A stretch of 64,000 bases of DNA, from NCBI GenBank assembly GCA_018340375.1, contig JAFFJZ010000052.1, positions 682,001 through 746,000 of the forward strand, read 5' to 3'. Made by a program: the position numbers and the translations under genes. Source of the stretch: Gonatopus flavifemur. Its lineage: Eukaryota; Arthropoda; Insecta; Hymenoptera; Dryinidae. Shown one piece after another: positions 43,761 through 54,689 of this stretch. The notes under the pieces are model-generated. The model searched no databases. It was not told the DNA's origin and was given only the letters and a program-made list of their open reading frames with translations. The stretch's first letter is position 1; the number at the start of each line of letters is the position of its first letter.

Positions 43761-45045
43761 TCAGGTTGGCAACTAAGTAATTGCGGATTTCACTCATAGA
43801 TGGTGTCAGTTGAATTTTTAGGTTTGCAGACGTAGTACAAATGTGAAACACATCTTGATATTTGATAGTTGGCAATTCAGCTGTCAATCAGTAACAAAAG
43901 TTTTTTGATCGTTTGCGTAGTTTTCGTTTGGCGTTCGTTGAAAAATGGAAAATCAAAAGGAACATTTTCGTCATATTTTGCTTTTTTATTTCCGCAAAGG
44001 GAAAAACGCATCGCAAGCTCATGAAAAGTTATGTGCTGTTTATGGTGACGAAGCCTTAAAAGAACGGCAGTGTCAAAATTGGTTTGCCAAATTTCGTTCT
44101 GGTGATTTTTCACTCAAAGATGAAGAACGCTCTGGTCGTCCAGTTGACGTTGATGACGCCCTAATCAAAGCAATAATGGATTCGGATCGTCACAGTACAA
44201 CACGTGAGATTGCAGAGAAATTTCATGTATCACATACATGCATTGAAAATCACTTAAAACAACTTGGCTATGTTCAAAAACTCGATACATGGGTTCCTCA
44301 CAAACTGAAAGAAACGCATTTAACGCGACGCAATAACATCTGCGATTTGCTAAAGAAACAACGAAAATGATCCATTTTTAAAACGACTGATAAGTGGCGA
44401 TGAAAAATGGGTTGTGGACAACAATATTAAGCGAAAAAGATCGTGGAGCAGGCCAGGTGAACTAACTCGAACAACAGCAAAAGCTGATATTCATCAAAAG
44501 AAGGTTTTGTTATCAGTTTAGTGGGATTACAAAGGAATTGTCTACTTTGAACTCTTACCACCCAACCGAACGATCAATTCTGATGTTTACATTGAACAAC
44601 TAACGAAATCAAACAATGCAGTTGAAGAAAAGCGGCCTGAATTGACAAGTCGAAAAGGTGTTGTATTCCATCATGACAATGCAAGGCCACACACATCTTT
44701 GGTCACTCGGCAAAAATTATTGGAGCTTGGTTGGGATGTTTTGCTACATCCACCATACAGTCTAGACCTTGCACCATCTGATTACTTTTTGTTTCGATCT
44801 TTCCAGAACTCCTTGAATGGTGAAAATTTCAGTAATGATGATGATGTCAAATCGTACCTGATTCAGTTTTTTGCTAATAAAAACCAGAAGTTTTATGAAC
44901 GTGGGATTATGATGCTGCCGGAAAGATGGCAAAAGGTCATTGATAAAAATGAGCAATACATTACAGAATAAAGTTATTTAGTTCCATGAAGAAAGTGTCT
45001 TTGATTTCCTAACAAAAATCCGCAATTACTTAGTTGCCAACCCAA
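43761..45045 (+). mobile_element. Full-length mariner element
   Basis: Ends share GGTTGGCAACTAAGTAATTG as inverted repeats and continue into GCGGATTT; TA flanks the 1285-bp element (43759-43760 and 45046-45047). Length and structure are those of a complete mariner. The transposase inside is broken by one frameshift and one stop. Confidence 0.93.
43945..44971 (+). pseudogene. Mariner transposase with one frameshift and one stop
   Basis: The N-terminal 141 residues are open from MENQKEHFRHILLFYF, with the paired helix-turn-helix (WFAKFRSGDFSLKDEERSGRP, then HVSHTCIENHLKQLGY). A one-base shift near 44365 leads to the frame with GDEKWVV (first catalytic Asp). A TAG near 44518 replaces a tryptophan of the WWDYKG-type word. 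From 44642 the frame is open again with FHHDNARPH (second Asp) and APSDYFLF (third Asp, D34D spacing), ending in a normal C-terminus. It is the best preserved mariner in the window. Confidence 0.93.
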
Positions 45046-45047
45046 TA

Positions 45048-45712
45048 TTAGCTGATTATTAGTTGGCAATCACAAATGTGATATTGGAAACGGGAGAAGT
45101 TGCCAAGCATTGAAATAGTGACAAGTAATCACTTTTGTTGACTAATTATTTCGGGTATGTTTAATTATTTCGGGTATGTTTAATTATTTCTTCTGATGTA
45201 TTCAGTTCTGGTGATAGGTAACATCGTGTTGCATTGAGAGTATTATATAGTAATCGACTAGGCACCGGAGAGTTTGATTTTATTGCCGAAGAAAGTGAGG
45301 TCAAGTTATTCGCGTAATTTTTCGTCAATAATGACATGTTAAATAGACAGTTGGTAAAAATTATAGAAATCACTTTGCTGTCCCAAATGTACCATCTAGT
45401 CAGCACAAACAGGCTCTCTAGTTAACATTAATGACTGATGAAACTTATCAGCTACGCCAAGTATTCCGCATTGACGTTGATTTCAAAGCATATCTGAACC
45501 GACCAAAACGTTTGGTTTGGAACAGGCCCCTGACAATCACCCATTTTCCCCTAGAATCACGTTTGATTATGCGTCCGTTGTCCACTACGAGCGCTGGCAT
45601 GCCCATCGCGAATAATTTTAGATAATAACTGAATGGTGGCTAATCTTGTTAATTTTCATTTCACTGTAACCTTATTGATACCGTACAACATAACAGTCAT
45701 AACATCAACCCC
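45048..45712. other. Non-coding gap
   Basis: No gene recognised. A perfect short tandem repeat, ATTATTTCGGGTATGTTTA, occurs twice at about 45145-45184. Confidence 0.45.
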
Positions 45713-45720
45713 ATTCATAT

Positions 45721-46026
45721 TAGTGTTCACTAAACATGGACGATAATAACATCGCCTGACATCGATGTTTTACATCGTTTAACGATGTAACATCGACCTG
45801 GTTGATGTTCCAATGTTTTTTGTAAGAAACATTGAAACATCAAGACATCAAATAAGAACAATTGAATGGGATTATGCTGAATTTGAAATGGCGCTAGATC
45901 CCAAAATTTTTATTGGTAAAATAACAACCAATCAGGTTCTAGCAGCATCGATGTTCGCGATGTCAAACATCGATACCCGTGTATTGGATGACACATCGAT
46001 GTGCCATCGATGTTTAGTGAACACTA
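45721..46026. mobile_element. hAT-type MITE just upstream of the THAP gene
   Basis: Perfect inverted ends TAGTGTTCACTAAACAT and a perfect 8-bp duplication ATTCATAT (45713-45720 and 46027-46034). The interior is rich in CATCGATGT and AACATCG words in both orientations. It ends 19 bp before the ATG of the THAP frame, so it could now form the leader or promoter of that gene. Confidence 0.93.
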
Positions 46027-47915
46027 ATTCATATGAATAAATTAATTGAACATGCCAGAATTGAAAGACTATTCCAGAAAAAGATGTGCTATAACAGAAT
46101 GTAATTATGAAGCAAGGAATCAAGATAAAAAAGTACACTTATTTTCTATGCCCAAAGAAGATAGTGTGCAGCAAGAATGGGGAGAAGTAATGAGAAGAAG
46201 CAATTCAATCATCAAGAACAAACGTTTGTTGCTTTGTGAATCTCATTCTTCAAATGATGATATTTTATGGGATAGAGATTTTCGGACCAAATAATGAAGT
46301 TTTAGGAGTGGTAATTTATCGTTTCTTTTCTCATGATTGAAATAATTGTACGATTATAATAATTATTTCAATACTTTTTCATATTCATAATGGATTACAT
46401 CATTTATTTTCAGTCAAATCACTCGATTCCTAAATTAAAAAAAGGAGCCATTCCTAACAAATTTCCATGACAAATCAGTATGGAAAATATTGACGATCAA
46501 CCTATTGATGATAATGTACATGAAACTGATGAGTATTCGAGATTGAAAATGATAGAAGAATTTTCTCAGAATAAAAATGTCGATGAAGATAGTTTTAAAC
46601 CTAGTCAAGCAAATGTTGCTATGCCTGAATCTATCGATCATGCAAATGTTATTGAAACAGATCATAACGAAATAAATAAGCCTCCTCATACAGATGCCTG
46701 TGATGCATTACCTTGTGATAATGTATATACTTCTGACACATGTGCCAAGATAGATGAAGCAACGTGTACATTTAATGAGATCAAAAATATTGATAGTACA
46801 TTTTGCTTTGAAGATGTAGTGAAGAATAAAGTGAATATTCCTGTGAGTTGGCTGCAAGATAACTGTATGTGTGACAATGTACAAACATCCAGGTTCAGCA
46901 AATCGGTATGCAGAATGGTACACAACAGTACGAAATATGTTTATGTCAAACAATCAATTCTCTCTGAAAATATGAATATGGCAATTAACATAGTTGAGAG
47001 ACCTTTAAGTACCTCACACCTGCAATTTCTGGAAATTTTTCGGAGCATTGAAAATTTACAAGAATTTATTTTAGCTATTGATTCATTAAATGTGTGTTCT
47101 GGTTGTGTTTCAAATTTCAATACTAGTAACTTGGATTGTAGTGTTGGTTGCATAGATGAGAGCGGTATTTGGAGACACAATAAATGTGAATTACTTTCAG
47201 ACACAGAAAATACATGCACATTTTGTCAGCAACTAAAAAATACGCTGACCAAAAAACGAACAAAAATAGAAAGTCAAAGAACAAATAATGATAGAATGTC
47301 ATTTGAAGTGCCTCCATCTGAAAAAAATAAACTCAATAAATTACGTACCAAAGTTTATACTCTCGAAAAAAAATACAAAAAGACTAGAAGAAAGGATCAA
47401 ATCACTAAAACACAGTCTTCAAAAAAGTCAACACCAATTGGCGGGGACTTGTGCAAAAAGTTTGGAGGAAAATCTTAAAGAATTAAAACACGTATCGGAC
47501 GAACAAAAGAGAACAATTTTGGATATTGTGAAAATCACCAAATCAAAAAATCCAAAATATACTGAAGACTGGCTATTGAAGTCCATATTGCTTCATATGA
47601 GATCTGAATCGACCTACAATCTCTTAAGGGATATGAATATCATTCCATTACCATGCAGTCGAACCATAAGAAGGTGATATAGTAAATTTTCTCAAGGGCC
47701 CTTGAGTGCAAGAAGGCATTACTGAAACTTTGTTGAGTACTTTTCGAAAAACTAAGCAACGATTGAAAACTTTCAAAATATTCAGTGATCAAATATATTG
47801 TTAGGACTATATGCTAAATATAAATTTCAAAGTCTGCACAATTCCTGAATATTGAATAAAAAGTTACAGACACAATAAGTGGCAAATATCAATAGTTGTC
47901 ATAATTTGTTGCCAT

Positions 47916-48024
47916 CCCATACAGCACACTTGGATATGGCATCAATCAGATATCCAATAGATATTCATTTGATGTTCATTAGATCTCCATTGGATATCTC
48001 ATGGATATCTGTGTGCTGTATGGG
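47916..48024. mobile_element. MITE, CCCATACAGCACA ends, copy 1
   Basis: Perfect inverted ends CCCATACAGCACA; AT on both sides (47914-47915, 48025-48026). The 109-bp interior is made of GGATATC/GATATCCAATAG-type words. Sister copy at 60968-61075. Confidence 0.9.
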
Positions 48025-48063
48025 ATATGTTTCAACATCACTTAGAAATATAAATTTATACCT

Positions 48064-48291
48064 CACGGAGAAAAAATGGTTTGCTACTATAGCGCCTACA
48101 AAGAAATTTGTTGTCCTTGCGAAAATATTCACTGCAGCAACTAAGACGTGAGTTCTGTTGACAAATGTGTTTATGTCAGCAAAAAAATGTTAGTTGTGTC
48201 AATCATTTTTCTTGCTCTTACAGCTAATGTTTTTTGTAGGCGCTATAGTAACAGACCTGCTTGTTATGCCAGCAATACTTTCCTCTCCGTG
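48064..48291. mobile_element. Short MITE, CACGGAGAAAAA ends
   Basis: Left end CACGGAGAAAAAATGG and inverted right end CACGGAGAGGAAAG; CT on both sides (48062-48063, 48292-48293). Arms pair through CTACTATAGCGCCTAC and its inverse. Confidence 0.88.
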
Positions 48292-50108
48292 CTAATGTTT
48301 GCAATTGACAATCGGCAATATATCCTTTATCACTGCATAATAAAAATTTTCAATCATTGCTTAATTGTTAAAACAATACGGAGTCAAGTTCTCTTTATTT
48401 TTTCTTGTGCTCTAGGGACGTTAAGTTGCAGATGATTTTTATAAATGGTATTTCCAATGTGTTTATTATAAACAATTTTTTCATATTTTCATTCCATATT
48501 TCACTGCTCAGGTATTTATCGATGTTGGATTCTTCCTGCGGTTTCGACATGAAATTTTTTGAATTACTGAAATCAAATACATCGCAAAAATCTGATATTG
48601 AGAAACACGGATTACTGTTATTTGACGAAATGTCAATAAGAGAAAGTGTAGCTGTTGACACAACAAATTTATGTTATAAAGGACTGGTTGATTTTGGACA
48701 TGAGTTAGCAGCAAGTACAAACATTAAATTTGGGGAACAAGCAGATCACGCGTTAGTCTTCATGTGGCAATCACTAACGGATTCTTGCACACAACCTATA
48801 TCAATATTTACATCGAAAGGTCCTGTTGATGGGGAATCATTGCCAAAATTAATATTAAAAGCAATAATGCTTCTGGAAAATGCTGAACTGATGATCCATG
48901 GAGTTGTAAGTGATGGGGCTTCAACCAATCAAGAATGTTGGTCCATCATGGGAATAACTGGAGATATTAATTCCTGTAGATCATATTTTGATCATCCTAT
49001 TGATGAGGATCGGAAAGTATCCGTCTTTTCAGACACTTCACATCTGATTAAAAAAATTGGCAATAGATTGGAAAAACGAAAAACTCTACAGGTATTCACG
49101 TATACATATGTTTTTATGAAATTGAATATTTTTTGAGGGGACAAAATTCTAATTCTAATTTTCTATGAATTTTAATGAATACCCTATATTTTCATAATAG
49201 CATTTTGAATAAAATTGTAATATATGACATTTTTCATCAGATACATGAAAACGAACCTCCAATACAGTGGCAGTATTTGGTGACATTATATGAAATTGAT
49301 AGACATCTACCACAATCAATTACCAAATTAACAAAGCACCATATAAATTTGAATAATTCGTCTAAAATGCGAGGACGTCTAGCGGTACAGGTAACTTTGT
49401 ATTAAAAATATTTCTTCCCTAATTTTATCAATTTGTCTTCAAGTTATACAATGAATGTATCAAATTATGCAGATTTTCAGCAATTCTGTTTACAAATGTT
49501 TGGAATCATTCAAAAATGTCGTTCCCGAATTGAGCGATAGTTCATCAACTGCTACATTCTGGAAATGGATGAACGATCTTTTCGATGCCTTAAATAGAAC
49601 CAAAGCAACTGATGGGTTAATTCCAACTAGTCCAGATTTTGAGGTTTGTAGTGAACTGAATTCATCTTCTTCAATCGATCGTGATGAAATTGTTATCTGT
49701 TTACAGATCATCCAAAAATCATTAAAATGAATTAGACTAATGGGGAAACAAAGTACGGGAGGGTACTATATTACAGTTGGCCTTTCTCACTCAACAAACA
49801 GCAAGAAGTTTGCGCATAACATTGCATTCTGTAATAGGAATTACTCAATATTTAGTACAGAAATATCCCCCTACAAACAATGATCATTGGCGTTTCAATG
49901 GGCCTTTGATGGTCCGGCAATGCTGTTGAAGAGCCGTCACTGGCCCTTTGAAACCCCAGCAGTCGTGTTTGCTGGGCCTTTCCCTTTTGTATTGGGTGAT
50001 TGAATCAATCAGGATGCGCTTGAGGTTCGACTGAAAAGTGAAATATTTTATGAGTATTTTTTCAAAGTGCTTGACGTTTTTTTTTCAAACGCATCATGAA
50101 CCCAGATA

Positions 50109-50356
50109 TACTGTAAAAAATATACTTCCTAAACTGCCAAAGAAGTTTGGCAGTTTTTTACACAAACTTTTTTTGTAAATTACCAAACAAAAGTTTGTAA
50201 ACATTCAAAAAATTTTGTGATTTCACGAATATTTTTGAGAATTCACAAACTTTTGTTCGGCAATTTACAAAAAAGGTTTGGAAATTATTTTTCCAAACCA
50301 AGTTTGTAAATTTCCAAGCATTTTTGTTTGGGATTCAACAAATTTTTTTTACAGTG
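50109..50356. mobile_element. Short MITE, CACTGTAAAAAA ends
   Basis: Left end TACTGTAAAAAATA (first base changed) and inverted right end CACTGTAAAAAAAA; TA on both sides (50107-50108, 50357-50358). The interior repeats AAACTTTTTTTGT/ACAAACTTTTGTTTGG-type words in both orientations. It shares ends with the long tRNA-bearing elements but has no tRNA-like segment, so it looks like an internal-deletion relative. Confidence 0.85.
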
Positions 50357-50358
50357 TA

Positions 50359-50460
50359 ACATGCCCTCACGAAGCGACGCACATGGATAAGGATTTGCGC
50401 GGAATATGCTTGTACGCTCACGAAGCGACGCACAAGGATAAGCTTTTGCATGCAAATTGC
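50359..50460 (+). repeat. Short tandem repeat, about 50-bp unit
   Basis: CTCACGAAGCGACGCACA occurs twice, at about 50367 and 50417, each followed by a GGATAAG word and a Gly/Cys-like TTTGC context. Two imperfect units only. Confidence 0.6.
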
Positions 50461-51690
50461 ACGCAAACCTAGGGGGAGCTTCAAAATGTTATCTGGAAAG
50501 ATAAAAAAAATGATCAATGACAAGTACAAATAATGTAGGGCTTCAATCCCATTAGTAAACATATATTAAATATTTATTACGATGTGCGAAAATTATAAGA
50601 AAGGCTTTTAAGGTCAATTTTGGACATTTTTCAGATGTCTTTTCTATAATCCCTGATGAAATAATCGATGCACATCTCCACATTTTGTGCATTGCCCGGA
50701 ATGTGACAAATATGAAAAGATTTCTGTCAGGATTCAGATGTTTTCAAAAAAATCAAAGAAATACAGATATAATTTTCATTAGGGATGTTTAACAGTTATT
50801 TACAAATCATCAAAGTTATTTTCTATATAATTCATTTCTTGGAAATATCTTAATACAAGTCTGAGATGGCTTTTGCAACATCAAAAGATAACTTTCAACC
50901 TTTGTCTGGTGGAACTGTTCCCTAAAGGGACTACCCTGGGTAACAACATTTTTTACGTTTTTTAGGGTTAATTCAAGGTGCTAAATATGGGAAAAAGGAC
51001 GAAAAAATCTTTAGGGCATCTCGTTCTCTAAAGGTTAAATATCTAAAAAATGCTCACTTCTAAGAAAAATGCATAAGTGCTATATCTTAAAAAATCTGAA
51101 ACTTTTCTTCTGGAAAGATATTTCTTATTCTCAATAGTGATGGGAAGAATGATGACGAATAACTTATTTAGATCGGCGGTATTGAATATTTGGATACAGT
51201 TCGATTCAATAGTTTACCAAAGACCTATGGTATTCATCATTCATTATTTCAACACTTGATATAACCATATTTTAGTATTAGGATTCGTAATAAGTATAAG
51301 GAACCCACAGCTCTAACTTAATTTTTTTAAAAAAGATGATTATTCTAGATTTTCTATTCATCTTCATTTTCCAATTACAACAGAACTTACATATGAATTA
51401 ATTGACAATGAATTAACTTGTCACTAATCAATTTATGACTTGAGAATACGATTTATAATTTACATTTGCAAAATGTATTCTATGATCTTATGAGTAAATC
51501 TTTTCATAAGATTTACATTTATACGTAGACCATTATCAATGAATTGCTAATCATGATCGTGTAAGAATTAATTATTTAGCATTTTGAATGCATTTTTCAA
51601 GTATTTTTTACAGTATTCACACCAAACGTGCATATAAATTAACGAATTTCACAAACAGCTGTTGAAGGGCTTCATAACTCTACGTTTCTG
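50461..51690. other. Non-coding stretch between P-like gene parts
   Basis: No gene recognised; A+T-rich sequence. If the segment at 51704 belongs to the P-like gene, this is intron or inserted DNA. Confidence 0.35.
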
Positions 51691-51703
51691 TATATTTATG
51701 TAG

Positions 51704-52175
51704 GGTTTCTTTGATAGAGCTCGTCAAGCAGGAGGATGCAATAATCACGTCTCAGCACCAACTTTCTTACAAATTTATAAAATTCTCAAAAATAAAAAAA
51801 TAGAAAGGTTCATCATGTGAAAAGGCTATACACTATTCCGATCCAAACTTGTATAACCCTAACGAAGAAATTTCTTTATTCGCCATAAACGATGGCCAAA
51901 ATTTCAAATTGTATGAATTTTTCATTTACTTAGAAACCCTTTTTCAACACCACTGTGATGATAAATTTCCCTATGGAGAAATAGTGAACAATATTATTGA
52001 AGACAAATTATCAACTTTTCCTCGTGGCATTCATAATGTAGATGTTATTTCGACAATTATACATTGTTACATTCTAACGAGGATGCAACAATATTGTCAT
52101 AAAATCAATGATGAAAAACATCAAAAAAACCAATTGGTTAAAAAACATTCAAAATATTGTTTTACTCAATGTTAA
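51704..52175 (+). pseudogene. Likely C-terminal exons of the P/THAP9-like transposase
   Basis: After a TTTATGTAG acceptor-like site, the translation FFDRARQAGGCNNHVSAPTF and then LQIYKIL match the style of the P-element/THAP9 catalytic C-terminal block (F-R-Q, N, H/P, FLQIY). That frame stops at about 51821. A second frame at 51849-52175 (108 residues) continues with no known motif and may be the protein tail. The assignment of the first part is fairly good; the second part is inferred from position. Confidence 0.5.
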
Positions 52176-52654
52176 ATGTTCTTTATTATTTCACACGTAT
52201 ACATTTTGTTATCATTGAATATACTTTGAGTTACAGAATTATAAAATGCGTTTAAATACGAAAAGTATTTCTTATTTTTATGAAAATGTTAATTCTTGTG
52301 AATAAATATGTTACACAAGCAAAAAAAAAAGACCAACCTATGTATGGTGTAATCCTTTCACCATGTAATAAACTTCCTTTAAGCAGTGAATATTATTTAC
52401 AGAAATTTATTGAGTATCATAAATAACATTGTGAAATACTCTTGATCAAGGATTCCCAAAGTATGAATCTAGAAGTATTTATAATATATACTTTATGAAT
52501 TTCGGAATTTTCAACAAATACATTATTTCCTTATTTAGGACTTGAAAAAAGGCATTAAGCGCTTAGATTCTAAGCTGAATAAATAAGATTTATGCAACAT
52601 ACAAATTAAATTGATGTTTCAACCTTTCGATTGACTGTAGCACTCTTCACAGAA

Positions 52655-52684
52655 ACTCTTCACTCACTCACTCACTCACTCACT
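52655..52684. repeat. Microsatellite (CTCA)n
   Basis: A perfect run of CTCA units, about seven copies. Confidence 0.9.
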
Positions 52685-52689
52685 CTTCT

Positions 52690-53900
52690 TTTTGAGGAAC
52701 TCAGTTATTCTTATAAAAAATACTAGGTAATATATCTTTCCACCCTTGGAAGAATAAAAATACATGGTCTATCAAAATGATAACGAAATTCATGAATTTG
52801 AATGATTGTAGGTCCAAAAAAATTAAACATAGCGTGAATGATAGTCCTGTAAAAAACACAATAAGGAGGCATAGATTCATTCTTGTGACAAAGAACAGTG
52901 AGGAGACATTGAAACTTATTTTCCATCAAATAGGACTACAGATTGTCATCAATTATTCATGAGGTTTCATGAATTTCACTAAAACTTTGATTCTTTTTAC
53001 CTTTGAAGAAAATGATTGTAGAGATCTGTAGTGCTATTCGATATACAACAGGTTGCACTATCTCTGTATTATTCTTTAATATGATAATTTCCCTGTGCCT
53101 CCAGGCTTTCTGACAGAACTATTGTTTATTATGTTTTATAATTTGAACTCATGATCATTGACTTACTGGAGTTTATTATCAATTTGACATATTGTGTAAG
53201 TACTTCTGTTTTTTACATGTGGAAAGATATCGCTCTGACTTTATATTCTTTATAAGTGTAGATTTCCTCATGAGAATTGCAAAGTCAGTGAGAACGTTGA
53301 AATATTGAACTTGATATTCCATTGGATATTCCATAAGTCTTGTAAATCATTGAGCTGGAAAGCTAAGCTATGAGTGATTCCTCATATTCTTCTTACTCGA
53401 GCAAGCGACCACCATACACATTGATTGAAGTATTTATTTACGTATCTATTTATAGAGAGTAGCTTGATTTAGCAAATTTTAAAAAAAATTTATAAGCTGT
53501 GGCTTTCATCATTTTTTTATGTAAAGTGTTTTCAACATGCTGAATTTTTCCGGCAAGTATTAACATATGTTAATCATATAACGTCAGGTAATTTTTGACT
53601 TTTAACCAAAACGACGGAGACATACAACCATTGTTTCATACAAATTTGTGTGATTATGATTCATTATTGCAACACTTGAGCATTATGAAGTTTAAATATT
53701 TGAAATTGAGGTGATGATGAATCGTATTCTTTGACATACAGAAATCTTTACTCAAAAACTGATAAACATAAGGAATGAAGTTAATAATCGATAAAACATT
53801 TCTCAGCGTCGTCAACACATGAATGACGTTCAAATCATTAATTTGTATTGAATTTACGTTACGCTGGAACAACCAAATGAGCAAAATCGAAAAAAACCTA
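52690..53900. other. Non-coding gap
   Basis: No gene recognised. The boundary with the giant inverted repeat is not clear. Confidence 0.4.
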
Positions 53901-53982
53901 TACAGGAATTTGTCGCTAATTTGTCGCTAATTTATAACACCAATCCCGAATTCGCGCTCTTCACGATTCCGAAATGATGAAG

Positions 53983-54012
53983 GTTGTGCTAGCGGAACTG
54001 TTCCGCTAGCAC
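53983..54012. repeat. Perfect short palindrome
   Basis: GTGCTAGCGGAAC and its exact reverse complement lie one base apart. It sits just outside the left arm of the giant inverted repeat, beside repeated ATTTGTCGCTAATT words. Confidence 0.85.
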
Positions 54013-54689
54013 AATCTCGGTCCACAGGAATGAGAAAAAAAGAAGAATTGCATAGGAATTTGTCGCTCTTGATATACGTTGGGAAGAATTGAATTCGTTC
54101 ATTGGTTGCTGAGATATTTAATATTTTAAGTTTGAGGATTGAAATATTGAATTTCAGCGAAATTCGGTGGAAGAATATGATGGTCAAAGACACATTGACG
54201 CAATACAAAATGCAAACAGATGTGCAGGGGATGACGTTGGGACTACAATCCGGAGGAAACGGTTACATGAATGTTACATCGAGATTACGAAACGTAAGAT
54301 GGATCAAATGCCGTCAGGATTTCCAACTGATTCACGTGACGATACGAGGAACAATATGACAATTGTGAATGAATTTGGAGGATATATTCCATATGTCACA
54401 ATCATGTAACATACGGGTAATAGGCTGGTTTACAGGATTTTCTGCCACTGATATTTATGTTACATATAAGAGTCACGCAAAAAAAATCGAACATTCTTTG
54501 TTTACCTGTCTCTTATGGAAAAATGTGAGTTTTTCATGTTTTAAAAGTTCTCTCCGAAGATCAGCTCAAGAGAAATTCCTAAACAGTTGCTGAACATTTG
54601 AAAAAATTTTGAGAAATCAAAATTAATTTTTTTTTATTTTCGAATTTTTTCCCGTGTTGCGATGGAATTTAGTGTTTGAAGAATAGCAA

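Larger units (their letters stand above)
47674..48511 (+). other. Intron of the P-like gene, enlarged by two MITEs
   Basis: The donor GTGATA at 47674 and acceptor CTGCTCAG ending at 48511 join an AG-G Arg codon in phase between SRTIR and YLSMLDSS. It holds MITEs at 47916-48024 and 48064-48291. Without them it would be about 500 bp. Confidence 0.75.
46046..49730 (+). pseudogene. P-element/THAP9-like transposase gene with introns
   Basis: Exon 1 (46046 to about 46312) encodes a THAP zinc-binding domain: Cys residues in RCAITECNYE, the FSMPKE and W region, and a C-x-x-H (CESH). Exon 2, from 46411, completes it with KKGAIPNKF, the AVPTIF-like end; a TGA follows in frame, then a long linker with a coiled-coil region (TKRLEERIKSLKHSLQ) reached through a frameshift at an A-run near 47370. 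The RNase-H-like catalytic region starts at 48512 with LLFDEMSIRE and continues through VVSDGASTN and FSDTSHLIKKIGNRL, typical of P transposases. Exons 49241-49390 and 49473-49730 follow. Introns 46313-46410, 47674-48511, 49092-49240 and 49391-49472 have GT-AG ends and, apart from the first, restore the phase. Stops and shifts imply it is inactive. Confidence 0.85.

Noticed and set aside
11600..51000. Alternative genetic code because many Trp codons appear as TGA
   Set aside because: TGA replaces expected Trp in several dead elements, but other stops and frameshifts occur in the same genes; point mutation of decayed copies explains it.
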